The notes beneath the pieces are model-generated. The model ran no database searches and was not told the origin of the DNA. It saw only the letters and a list, made by a program, of their open reading frames with translations. 64,000 bases of DNA. Source: Todiramphus chloris collaris. Lineage: Eukaryota; Chordata; Aves; Coraciiformes; Alcedinidae. The stretch covers positions 5,957,366-6,021,365 of the forward strand of contig JANVCC010000130.1 in NCBI GenBank assembly GCA_025345505.1, in the 5' to 3' direction. This document shows positions 23,037 to 34,395 of this stretch, piece by piece; position 1 is the stretch's first letter, and each line of letters opens with the position of its first letter. Position numbers and translations under genes: made by a program.

Positions 23037-24592
23037 CATGGATCATGCACTGCATATTTGTCTGCATACTAAGCCCTGTGCTACTGTTCCTATCTGTCCA
23101 AAATACACTGAGGTTAAAACCCATGCTTCTTCTTCTGTTGTGTTTCTATTTAGTTTTCCAAAGAGTGTGACAGGCAGCACATGTGGAACGCTCTCAGCTG
23201 CCTTTGTGGAGCACTTTTGTGCATCATTTCAGGCGCTGGCTGGAGAACGGAGCTGGTGGGCAGGGCAATTTCTGAGAAACCCTTAACTTTTTAACAACTT
23301 TCATACACTGGAGTGACTCAGAAGGTACAGAATCACATTTTTCATTAATAGGTATTCACACATGAAAATATATGCTAATGTAAGCCTTTGTGAAACCATG
23401 TGATATGCTGTCAGTGTCCAGCAGCCGACTATTCAAGTCTCTCTCTGTGCACTGATTCCACCTCTCTGTATTTTTTCCAACATCTGCTTTCCAAAAACAT
23501 CTTTTTCTGCCTCATAAATAAGAGGCTGACTCCTTCCTCTGCTGTAGGCCCCCACTTCTTTTCATTGGTGCAGAACATAGGATGAGTAACAACCAATCTT
23601 AGGTTTTCGGTAGGTTAAAGGCCTGGAAACTCAGAGTTTAGCAGAGATAAAACTGAAGTTCTAAACCTTGCAAACAGGACACATTGGGGTCCTTGGATGA
23701 CCCTAATGGCATTAATTTCAAAGATGCAAAATCACTTCTTTTTTGTGAGTGGAATGTACTTGAAGTTTTTCTGATGCATTTATGTGCTCATAGGGTTGGG
23801 TATACAGAAAAAGAGTCCTAATTAAAAATAACTTAAAGGCTTTCTAAAATATTCTGCTCATGACTCTGCATACCCAGGTCTTATATACATACAAGGAGAC
23901 CCTAATAAGTGTTTCTGTGTTTATTATATATCCACTGTAGTTAGACATTCTGGCTTTTTATCTGTTAGTTCAGACTCACAACCATTCCACCTTTTGGGAT
24001 GCCTGGGTTACACAAAACCTAACAAATTACAGTGTCGTGATCTGTTATAGTAATTTAGCATGCGTAGAAATTGATATCCTCTGTCCTAAGGATGTGCTTT
24101 AGGATGTAGGTGATGTAATTTATGAGTCCAGCATAGTAATTTTCTCCAACAGTCAGTTTCTATATCCATATGGAGATGGACAATTTCTCATGTGGCATGG
24201 GGAACATCTTTCTCATTATATTTCTCCTTCTGTCTTAGGCTTCCCAAATGCTTTCTGTTCCTAACTTCCTACCCATGCCTCTGTCCTGACACGCTACTGC
24301 AGCATCCTGTTTATGCATGCATTACCACAGTGCTGGATGACTGTCATCTTGTACCCACCACTGACAGAGTGCACTACTGTCCAGCCCCACTGATTTCAAG
24401 TTCTCCAGAATCCCCTGACCTTCACAGGATAGAGCTTTTCAGACTCCCTTTCTCTCTGTGCCTCCGTTTACTTTTGCTAAGAACCTTTCCTCCCTTCTGC
24501 CAGATACTGGTACTTGATTGACTGTAGCATTACACCACTAGTGACCTGACTTTTTCTTTTCAAATGCTGCTCTGAAAATGAGTTTCTTTTAG

Positions 24593-24630
24593 GCTGATAA
24601 GGCCAATTTCAAGCAGCAGGGCATCCTGCG
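24593..24630 (+). other. Possible very short exon (38 bp)
   Basis: Thirty-eight bases lie between an acceptor-like GTTTCTTTTAG ending at 24592 and a donor-like CGGTGAGC with GT at 24631. One frame reads ADKANFKQQGIL plus two bases, and the composition is more balanced than the flanks. Decoy splice pairs at this spacing are common in vertebrate DNA, and I do not recognise the peptide, so this is a weak call. Confidence 0.2.
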
Positions 24631-25195
24631 GTGAGCTCCTCCTTTACTTTCATAATATATCTGCTTTGCTTAGGATTGCCTTTTTTGTAGCCTGCTTTAT
24701 TCTTTGAGTTTTAGAAATTCTTCTGTGAATCATAATGTACAATTGATTCATACTGCATAATATTCATTTTTCTACCATGTATTGCAGAAATTGTGGCACT
24801 TTGTTCTGCAGTTGTATTGTGCTGAGCACCTTCTGCTATTGTGTTTTATAGCCAATAATGTTAAAATATTATTTGGGACTATTATTTATTGGCGATAACC
24901 AATTCCAGGATTGTTCAGCAAAATTTTCCATAGTTTCTGAAAGCAAAAAAGGGTAATGACATAAGAAGAATTGCACAGTAAACAAAATTTTAAGCATACA
25001 GGGTATAATCTCTTTCACTCTGTGGAAGGTGCCATTCATTAATGATGGGTTTAGAAACCTTTACCCCTACAGACTTGTGTCATATAATTAAGTATGAACT
25101 ATAAAGTTTCTTATAACTTCTTTTCATCTCTTAGGTGCTGACCAAAGTCCTGTTTTGAAAGGAGAAACAATGTCCCTGACAGTTAAGGCTACTGA

Positions 25196-25228
25196 CATAT
25201 GTGATACGTTGCAAGGGTATCACATATG
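25196..25228. repeat. Perfect 12-bp inverted repeat
   Basis: CATATGTGATAC at 25196-25207 is followed, after the 9-base loop GTTGCAAGG, by its exact reverse complement GTATCACATATG at 25217-25228. It is too short for a microRNA precursor and lacks a U-run, so it is not an obvious terminator. Function unknown; it may be chance. Confidence 0.85.
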
Positions 25229-25344
25229 ACATCTGAATATGTATTGCTACTACTGCCAACATGAGCAACAACAGTAGAGTTGTAGTTGCCTAAACTGGAA
25301 GGAATGGCTGCTAGATACTTGCAAACACCTATCTATTTTCCTGT

Positions 25345-26079
25345 GATGTACCCCATGTACCAGAATAAGCTGGGGACTGACCTATTGGAAAGGAGTGTAA
25401 GGGAAACGGACCTGGGGGTCCTGGTAAAGAGCAGGATGACCGTTAACCAGCACTGTGCCCTTGTGGCCAAGAAGGCAAATGGCATCCTGGGGTGTATTAG
25501 AAGGGATGTGGTTAGTAGGTGGAGAGAGGATCTCCTCCCCCTCTATTCTGCCCTGGTGAGGCCGCATCTGGAATATTGTGTCCAGTTCTGGGCCCCTCAG
25601 CCCAAGAAAGACAGGGAACTGCTTCAGAATGTCCAGCACAGAGACACAAAGATGATTAAGGGAGTGGAACATCTCCCTTATGGTGAAAGGCTGAGGGACC
25701 TGGGTCTCTTTAGCTTGGAGAAGAGGAGACCGAGGAGTGACCTCATTAATGTTTATAAATATGTAAAGGGCGAGTCTCAGGAGGATGGAGCCAGGCTCTT
25801 CTCAGTGATGTCCAGTGACAAGACAAGGGGCAATGGGTGAAGGCTGGAACACAGGAGGTTGGACATAAATATGAGAAAAAACTTCTTCACGGTGAGGGTA
25901 AGAGAACACTGGAACAGGCTGCCCAGGGAGGTTGTGGGGTCTCCTTCTCTGGAGGCATTCAAAACCTGCCTGGATGCATTCCTGTCTGACCTGATCTAGG
26001 TGAGCCTGCTCTGGCAGAGGGGTTGGACTAGATGATCTTTCGAGGTCCCTTCCAATCCCTAACATTCTGTGATTCTGTA
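25345..26079 (+). mobile_element. CR1 LINE, 3' half
   Basis: About 735 bp of CR1, from the ORF2 region after the RT palm (CCATGTACCAGAATAAGCTG) through the ORF2 C-terminus and the short 3' UTR to the terminal repeat ATTCTGTGATTCTGTAA. It is 5'-truncated like the other copies. The coding part is the least damaged of all CR1 copies in the window, which suggests it is one of the youngest. Confidence 0.95.
25355..25999 (+). pseudogene. CR1 ORF2 C-terminal fragment with one nonsense codon
   Basis: A single frame carries the conserved C-terminal ORF2 segment. Recognisable CR1 motifs are [64 protein letters not shown] and, after the lesion, [17 protein letters not shown]. The frame reads from the truncation point to a TGA at 25838-25840 and then continues without frameshift to the expected ORF end, TAG at 25997-25999. 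The TGA is therefore the only lesion seen in this part. The fragment has no RT catalytic core, so it is inert. Confidence 0.85.
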
Positions 26080-26973
26080 ATGTTTCCATGTGCAAAGATA
26101 TTTTTCATCCACTAAGATGAAAAAACCCACTTTGTACACCCAAGTGTTTGCGTGATAAATGAGATTTGTATATTCCTTTCTATTACTAGATGAGAAGTGT
26201 TAGAGTTCATATGTTTTGAGCTTACTTAGGCTTTAGAGAGCACCTGCCATGACACTCTCCTAATCAACTAGAGAATTATAGTCTAGGTTACTCTAGCATA
26301 GACTGGGTGTAAAACTGACTACTTAGTTTTTCAGCCCGGTGAACAGCGACAATTTGCAGTGGTGGAAATGATGACTTAAGAAATGTGGTATACTCTGGAA
26401 GACACAGAGCAGAGCCTCTCTGCTCTACTCAGCCCTGATTGCTGGAGTGTTTTGTAGCAGAGGACAGGAAAGATGTAGTACATATATTGCAGCAGATGGG
26501 AGAGCATAAGAGGCTTGGCAAATCAGGGAACAGTCTTCAAGAACATGAAAGGCTGTTACAGAGAAGAAGGGAGTAATTTTTTTCTCACTGCCCATGACTG
26601 ATAGGGCAAGACATAGTACTTTTAAACTACAACCTCAGAATTTAGTTTGGATTTGTTTTTACTGACAAGGGTATATGCTTTGAGTGCTCATCATTTCTCA
26701 GAACAGTTTTGATAGAAATCTGTCAGGACTAAGACAGGTAAATCTGGTCCTGCCTCAGAGCAGGGGATGGAATAAATGACATCTGACCTACTGTGATCTT
26801 ATACAGATGCATTCAGAAATGTTTCTCTTGTTACTATTGTTGGTAACAGAGTAGGCACTCTGCCTCTCATCAGACAAAGACTCATAAGCATAAGGTTTAA
26901 TGTTTTGGAGAAGTAGGTCTTCTTTTAAGATCTGGGGTCCAAAGAAAGTTATTTTCTTAACTGATTATTTTGG
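26080..26973. other. Non-coding unique DNA between a CR1 and an LTR
   Basis: No gene, repeat or splice-bounded frame recognised in this roughly 900-bp spacer. Confidence 0.5.
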
Positions 26974-27736
26974 GTTAGTGTCATGGTTTAGGGTCAGGAC
27001 GGCTCCTTAGACCTATAAAAGACACTCTCTGTTTACCCCCCTCCCTCCCCAAAGGGGAAGAGAAAGGGAATAAGGGAGAGAGACTTAGGAATTAGAAAAG
27101 AAAACTAGAACAGCTTTAATAAATGAAATTAATAATTATAAAAATGGAATATATACAAATATATACAAAACCAGTGTCGAACCCAACCCCCCTGATGCTG
27201 TGAAGCAGGCACAGGGGGAGTCCCAGACTGGGCCCCGCAGCAGATGGGAGCTGTGTTCAGGAGCTGGATTCTGGTACCAGGTTCAGGGACATACAGACTG
27301 GGATCAAATGCAGAATGGACAGAGTCCTCCTTGGATGCTCCGAAAGCTGGCAAAGCAGTCCAAGAGGGGAGAAGAGCCCAGAGAGCCCTCGGATCCCTCA
27401 GCTGTAAACCGAATATGACGTATATGGGATGGAATACCTTGTTGGTCAGTTTGTTGGTCAGTTTGTTGGTCAGTTTGTTGGTCACTTGTCCTGGCCGCTC
27501 CTCCCTGCAGGTGCAGCCTTTCACTTTCTGCACCCCCCAATGTGGTCACAAGATCCAGCAGTGGCCTTGGTCTGCACACCAATCCTTGGTAGTAACTCTA
27601 AACATGAAGTGTTATCACTGCTAGAAGCAGACACTGTTTGGGAGAACAGGCTGCTGACTTCAGACAGTGCAGTTAGTTACAAGAACTGAGCTGAAAAATT
27701 CTTGAGTGCTGTTCTCATTCAAACCAGGACAGTTAG
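26974..27736 (-). mobile_element. Solo LTR 1, avian ERVL-like, with 5-bp TSD
   Basis: The LTR body is 26979-27731 (753 bp), bounded by TGTCATGG and its inverted counterpart CCAGGACA. Perfect 5-bp direct repeats GTTAG flank it at 26974-26978 and 27732-27736. A 5-bp duplication and TG...CA ends fit class III (ERVL-like) integrations. Transcription would run leftwards, starting TGTCCTGGTTTG. On that strand a TGACGTATAT core sits at 27416-27425 (plus-strand orientation) and an ATTAAA polyadenylation-type signal at 27115-27120. A TATA box is not obvious; the sequence aligned with the TATA of LTR 2 reads CTGTAAACC. No internal retroviral genes are present, so the provirus was lost by LTR-LTR recombination. 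Frames inside the LTR are spurious. Confidence 0.85.
27439..27484. repeat. 12-bp tandem repeat inside solo LTR 1
   Basis: The unit TTGTTGGTCAGT occurs three full times plus ten bases of a fourth, essentially without mismatch. The sister LTR at 61.8 kb has only a single related segment (ATTGCTCAGTTCAGGGTCA) at the matching position. The array therefore expanded in this copy or in its subfamily. Twelve is a multiple of three, so long frames running through it are not evidence of coding. Confidence 0.95.
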
Positions 27737-30700
27737 TTTCTAAATCCATGTTTCAGCATCTGACTAGAAGCACATATCACAATTGCTGAGTGTTTACTAG
27801 GTAGTAAGTTAGTTCATATAAAGAAACCATAAAGGTTTTTATTCTAGCAAAGACGTCAGGTGGGCTGGCAGAGGGGTGGTGAGATAATTTTTTTTTTTTA
27901 ATTTAATACTTACTTGACACATCACTGTATCTGAAAAGCACAACAGCAAAATCATTGCCCCAGTGCATTCTTGCAGTAATTTTCTTTGTCCTTGTTGCCT
28001 GAAGTTAAAACGTTAATGTGCTCAAGCCAGCTTTAGGTCAATCCCATCTCCCAAAATTGAAAGGACAGTTGGTTTAAACTGGATCCACAGACTTCCAAAT
28101 TATTTTCTCAGTCACGTATATATTACCTTCTGAATTTTATATATTTTTTTGTACTGCAGGACTTCTGCCTGCTGGTCCAGGGCAGTTAAGCTGGGGGTTG
28201 GTTGTGCATTTTTAGTGTAAGTATGCTCTGCAGTCTGCAGACTTTGAACATAATGATTAGAATCAAGGTTTGCTCTGGCTATCCTGATTGCTTGTAAATT
28301 AAAAGATAACATAATACATATTTTTTATTCTCGTTAAAAGAGCTAATGGCAAATTTCTGACATATATGTGGAAGCAAGTGGTTGTGGGAGAAACAGTTTT
28401 CCTTTTATAAATGCAGGTTTTAAAACAGATCAACCTTTAGAAAACTTCAGCTAAGAAGTGACTCTCTAGCAGAACTAAAATGCAAATTAAAATCTCAGAA
28501 AAGAAACCAGCCCTGAACTTTTTATTATTAGGACTACTTGTTTAATATCAGTTGCTTTTAGCTTTCTTCACAAATCTTGGTAGCATAACAATTTCTTATA
28601 TATGGGATGGATAAAATTGTGGTTTAAAGACTGCATATCTGCTGGGTTATGGAGTAAGAGCTGAGATGGGAGGAGAGGAGCAGATACATCTTAGAAGGTT
28701 GTTCTCATGATTCAACCAAATGTCTGATATGTGGTGATTTTGGGCCTGACAGCAGAAGTTGGTTTTGGTAGAACTGCTGGGTCCCATGTCTTCATCTAAT
28801 CAGGTAAGATTTGGGGTGAAGGGCAAATCTATTCTACAAGCAGGAAGGAGAGAATGGGATGACAGGTAGACCACTGATCATGGTCAGTCTGGAGAGATCC
28901 TAAGCATCCTGGTGATGAAAGAAAGGCTTGAGTAAAATTCCCCTAAGGAGCCCTTCAGTGGGCCAAAGTGATAGGACAGGTAAGACAAGAAATGGCAGAG
29001 AAAAATCTGCTTAGGGTGAGGGGCTGTGGAGGTTTTGTGCATCATTTTGTGGCAGAGAGCTGCTTCAGAGCATGGGGCACTTGGTGGGTCTGCAGAGGGA
29101 AAGCCCCTGTGTACGCTGCAGCAGGCTTGGCACATGGCTCCACTTGTCAAAAGACACACCAGAAACACCAGTCCAACAAGCAGAGAAAAACCCAACAACA
29201 TATCTGTAGAGATATATCCAACATCTGCAGGATACCAGTGTGGGTATGTGCCTATTCCTAGAGGAGGCCCACAAGAAAGCAGGAAAGCAGAAATCAGTAG
29301 TTGCTCTGTTTTGTTCCATTAATTTATCCAGATTAATGTGTTGGGGTGGTTTTTTGCACCAGACTTAAGATATCTAGAAGTCAGGCAACTAATCTATTTG
29401 TCCAAGCTCTTTTTATAGAGAGGAGAGAAAGCTAAGCACCTTCTCAGCTGTTCCCTGCTCTCTATTTCTGATATCTACCTTAGAAGCAGGACTACCTGTC
29501 TCTGCCCAGTGACTCTACATGGATGCCTTGTCCTAAGTCGTTGGATGAATCCTGAAATTACAGAAAAGTAGCACAGCCTCTTGCAAGGTAAAGCAAGATT
29601 TGAGTATCTGGTTAGGGCTGGATGTAAAGCTATTGCAGATTGGGATACTAAAAGAAGAGAAGAGAGAGGGGAGTGAAGAACCTTAATCTATGTCACAGGT
29701 AAGATAAATATTCCTTTATTAAAGGAGAAGCCTTACACTCTCTGTAATACATGCAAAAAGGGAACAATTGACCACACTGTAAGTGGCCTCTCTTACTGGA
29801 TCAGTGATGGTTTTCATGCAGTAGCGAGTACTGGAGAAGCTAATTGTTACAGCAGAGAAAGAAGGGAAGAGCATGATTTCACTGGGACTTTGTTTTGAGA
29901 CAAAGTGTGTTACAGGATTAAGAACCCAACCCATCCTCTTGAAGGGATGTAGCAAGATCAAACTGACAATAAACAGAACTGTCTGATAATGGCAGTTCTG
30001 GTTACTGAAAATTGCAGCCTGTATCCTTCTCTCAGTATTTGAGATAATCTTTGTGGATTTAAATTCTTATGATGTACTTGTCTGTGCTCATCCTCCAGCA
30101 TCAGTCAGTAAGCAGGTTTTTGTATTTCTGTGAGATAACCCAGCAATCATGTAGGATAAGGAGTATGATGAATACCTAATGTAGTATGTCTTTCCTCTGT
30201 TGCAATTCATAACAATGGTACTTAAGTTATTGATCTTGTGAAATTAAGCAAACACAGCAGTTAGATATCTTGTAGAAATCTTGAAAATGACAGTAAGAGA
30301 TTATTTTATATGAAGAACAGGAAATACTGTAAGAATGATCAAATTAATAATAACCTGCAATTTTTCAAGAGTTGTCCAGACCAGACATGCAAGCATCCTG
30401 TATCCAACTTGAGTTATTCATGTGGTCCTGGTCACATCACCATATGTTGATGGTGACAACAAGGAATGACTAGGAGTTTTTTGAGGCCCTGATTAAGGAA
30501 ATTTTAAGTGCTTTTAAGCATGTGTTGAGCTGTATTCTTTTCCAGGAGAGTGTTTGAATGGGATTTAATCCTATGCCTAAACACTTTTTCTGAAAGTTGT
30601 TGTCTTCTGGAATTAATGTTCATTTCCATTTGTGGTCTAGTGACAGTCGCCACCTGGATTTGAAATGAGGTCATTGAACCTGAAAGGTAGGGGTAAAGGT

Positions 30701-33700
30701 GTCTAAGCAGCTCTCATGGAGACTTACTCTGTTGCCTATAGCTACTCTCAGTTTAAATAAGGAAGTGTGGCATGTTTGTATTCACAAATCCTGTTGTGCA
30801 ATGCTCTGTCTCAATTGGGGCTGTCTGTGTCTCCATATTAATTCTGAGGGCAGCTGCAATTTCCTCCATTTCATGCAAATTAGCTTCAGCCTTAAAGCTC
30901 CTGGCAGGTTGCCAGCATAGCCCTCTTTGGCAAAATTTGGATTAATCTGGGTAAAAGTATTAGCCCTTTTGCTTCAAAGGCCTTTATTTAGAGAAATATT
31001 TCAGTAGTATACAGACAAATACTTCAGAAAATTCCTATATTTTAGACAGATGCATTCTTCAACTACTAGAATAGTCCTAAAGATAAATAAATAAGCAAAA
31101 AATAATTGAAATAATGGTATACATTCTTGCTGCTTATCTTGAACATTGCTATAAATGCTACTGCCCTAGCACCTTTAAAATACATGTCAGAAATTTTCCT
31201 TGGCTACGTCTATGTGGCCTCTTAAGATCATTCAACTACATAAGGACTTTTAAAGATATTAGTTTTGAAATGAAAGAACTTTTTTTCACAGATTAGCTGA
31301 AAACCACATTCCATAGATTTTCAAAGCAGGTTTTAAAGATATCTTAATCCTATCTGAGTTTTGGAAAACAGTTAAACTTTTTAGATTACACAAAGACTTT
31401 GTGGTTTTGTTGTTCATACAATTATTCACAGAATATTTTTAACTTCTGCATAATTATAAATATCCTAGTTTTTGTTTTATTCTGGATAGATTATATTCTT
31501 TTTTAAAATCAGATTTAATTTTTTTTTTTTTTGTAAAGATAAGAATAGAAGAAGGGATAATTAAGTACTTTTATAATCACAAGGATCACATTCATAGATT
31601 TCCCAGGCACACATTATTTAAATTGTAGTTCTACCTGAACAGTGACAATAAAATAGCATAAAAAGTTCCATGTTTATGGTGTCACCTTTATTTTGAATTT
31701 AACTAGTTAGCAAATAAGATTTATCTTTTCCAGCTATTGCTGCCATATCATTTCTTGACCTCTAGAATCAAGATGTATTCATCCTGTATGGATTATCAGC
31801 AACAGAATGATGATCAAAAATCCTGTAGGAGAAAATATGAGCTGCAGTTCCATTTGCACAAATAAGTTATTTTTACCTGATATCCTCATGTCTACAAACC
31901 CTCTAAAGCACACTGGAGTTTCACAGGTGTTACCAAAACCACTATCTCAACACAGGGCTTGTCTCTGAAATGACTGACTTTCCTGTTACCATTGGTTGAC
32001 ATGCAAGGTAATAATATCCCAGATTGTTTGTAGCATCTGAAGTGTTTTCCAAGGATAGAATTTAAGAAAATGACACTGTATTTGCACAATAGTAACTGGA
32101 GGCACTTTGCAATTGACTGTCCCCTTGTTCCTGCATTCACAAAAGCTCCCGATTTTTAGGCTGTTTCTGTATGCACTTACATCACACCTGCTGTTATCTC
32201 CTCTCTAAGATAAACCATGCCAATCATTTCAGTTTCTAGTTAAGAGCTTTTCTGTGGCCTTCTCTGGGTCCCTGTAATTTTACACAGTACCTGGTCAGCC
32301 ATGGAGAGCCTGCTCCACACAGAAAAGGGAAAGCACATGGTCTGCCTTGTGATTTTCCAGGGTGATTTAAAAAAAAACCAAACCAGAGATATTCATTCTT
32401 CAGAAATAGATCTAAAAATTGAGAGTGATACGGGAAAACATGGTTTATTCTTCAGTAAAATATGGTTAGTTTTTGTAGCTGCTGTACATGCTTTCCTGGA
32501 TGGTGGTTACATTTTTAGAATGATTTGGGGCAGTAAATATAGTAAAGTCTATAGTATAGTTTTACTTGTGCTGGAAAACTGGTCAAGTCATGAAGTGAAG
32601 GGATAAACATATCAACTTGTTAGGGACACTGAAATATCCATCGTGACCAGGCACAGCCAGCAAATGTGACATCTACAAGGTGATGAATGTGTCTCCTAGA
32701 AAAATTTTAAAATGGCTAAATCATTTCCTTGTGTTATTTAAAATCTTGTAACTCTGGGAAGGATACTTTTGGCTGAAGAAGGGAAGTATTTGATTTGAAA
32801 TACTATATCACTCACAGTCAAAGCTGCTGGGTCATAAACTTCTTGAAGATTCACCATTTTTTAATAATAATCTATATTTTGAATGGATGTTTATTAACCA
32901 GAAAAGCAATTTTACAGGGAATTAGGTAGTAGCTTAGGTAGAACTGGTGTCAGTTTGGTCAACAAAAATAGAATTTCATTTAAATAAAATACAAAAGTTC
33001 TCAGATCTTGGAATACTGAAAGACAACTGTTCACTTGTTTTCTTGATGTATTTTGTATATGTAAAAATTCTACTAATATAAAGCATTAAATAACTGCCTA
33101 ATGTTTTGGCTGAATATGCTGCTACTCAGCATGCAGCTCACCTTTATTTTGAATGCTGGTAATTTCCATAACACAACTTGTACTACGGGTAAGTATTGAT
33201 TGAGGTGGAGTTCCAAGATATTTTGGTTTTTTAAAGTTTTAATTGGGTTAGTTTGTTTTTTTTAACTCAGAACATTTCCCTGATCATGTACAGCTGAGAG
33301 TGTGGTGGGCACAGATTGAAAGTAGTAGAACAGAGAAACACAGTGGTCAGGAATGTATTTAACAGCTTTGCCTGGAAGTATGCCAGTCATGAAACTGCAT
33401 CTTAGAGTTTCCAACCTTAATCTAAAGTTTAGCCCAGAAACCTGACCAGAGCTTCATACTTGAGTTGTCACTTCATGTTTTGCTGTGTTGACATAATTCT
33501 ACTCTGTGTTGTTTTTATATTGTTGCTATCTGCAAATCAAAATTAAAATACTGTCCACAGAAGGTCCAAGTCACTGAACAAGGTCACAGCCACTCAAAAA
33601 GGTCCACTGAAAGAACCTGGCAATATCTAAAGTATGCGAATGTTTCCTATAGTAAGGTGCTACCAAGGAACTTATGGCATCATTTAAATCACCTTTATAA

Positions 33701-34281
33701 TTCTTTAAACTTCTGCAGATAGTGAAGAAAAGAGGATAAAAATAATGCTAGAAAGGGAACAGATGCCTTTGTGCAGATGAAATCCACTTTTCCATAGGCA
33801 CTGACAACTATTTGAACTAAACAAGATGAACTCCTGCTTGTGCTGTTATAAACAAGATTTAGTGGAACATTCAGCTGTCAGATGATAATTTCTCCATCTG
33901 ACACTCTCACACAAATTAAATGGAACAATCAGTTCCTGGGACTATACCAAAAGAAACTAAATCTGCAACTGCTACCTGTTCATAAAAGTGTACAAAACCC
34001 CAAAACCATCAGCACTGCTATGTCCAAAATTTCAAACAGTCCTGGGAAATAAATCCCTGCCTAGTGGACAGGCTTAACAAATTATAAAATAACAAGTACA
34101 GATACAGATTTCAAGGCTTGCCTGCTAGTGAAATCTGGGAAGTGAGTTCAGACTTTTGTGATTCAGCTACCCTTTGTGGTCCAGTAGACTCCTGCTTGCT
34201 CCTGGCTTATTCATATGGCCAAAAAGATGCTTTGAGGAGGGAGGTGGGCACCTTTGGTACTATGGTACTGTTGGACCACAT
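27737..34281. other. Non-coding unique DNA
   Basis: About 6.5 kb without a recognised gene. Overlapping frames of 84-105 codons at 28.88-29.32 kb occur on both strands and show no domain. The segment 30.9-34.2 kb is very AT-rich with frequent stops. No CR1, LTR or simple repeat of note. Confidence 0.5.
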
Positions 34282-34395
34282 GATGCAGAGAGATTGAACC
34301 ACTTGCCCAAGGTTTGGCAGTGACAGCAAAAGGATCTGAATGAGGATCAGGCTACACACCTGGATTTGCTCTGTGTCTTTCACCACTGAATCTAT
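34282..34395 (+). mobile_element. MIR-like ancient SINE fragment
   Basis: The stretch GAGAGATTGAACCACTTGCC-CAAGGT, followed by a diverged CAGTGACAGCAAAAGGATCT and ATGAGGATCAGGCT, follows the order of the MIR core and tail (AGGTTAAGTAACTTGCCCA, AGGTCACACAGC, GGATTCGAACCCAGG). MIR is an old amniote SINE, rare and highly diverged in birds, and its core is sometimes kept as regulatory DNA. The match is by memory of the consensus. Confidence 0.6.

Larger units (their letters stand above)
23037..25344. other. Non-coding unique DNA with small candidate signals
   Basis: No gene recognised. A 109-codon plus frame at 24192-24521 has no domain. A possible 38-bp exon at 24593-24630 and a perfect 12-bp hairpin at 25196-25228 are listed separately. 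Confidence 0.5.

Noticed and set aside
27129-27689. Frames of 86-134 codons with repeated NKLT or FVGQ-type residues
   Set aside because: They are translations of the 12-bp repeat inside a solo LTR and occur on both strands.
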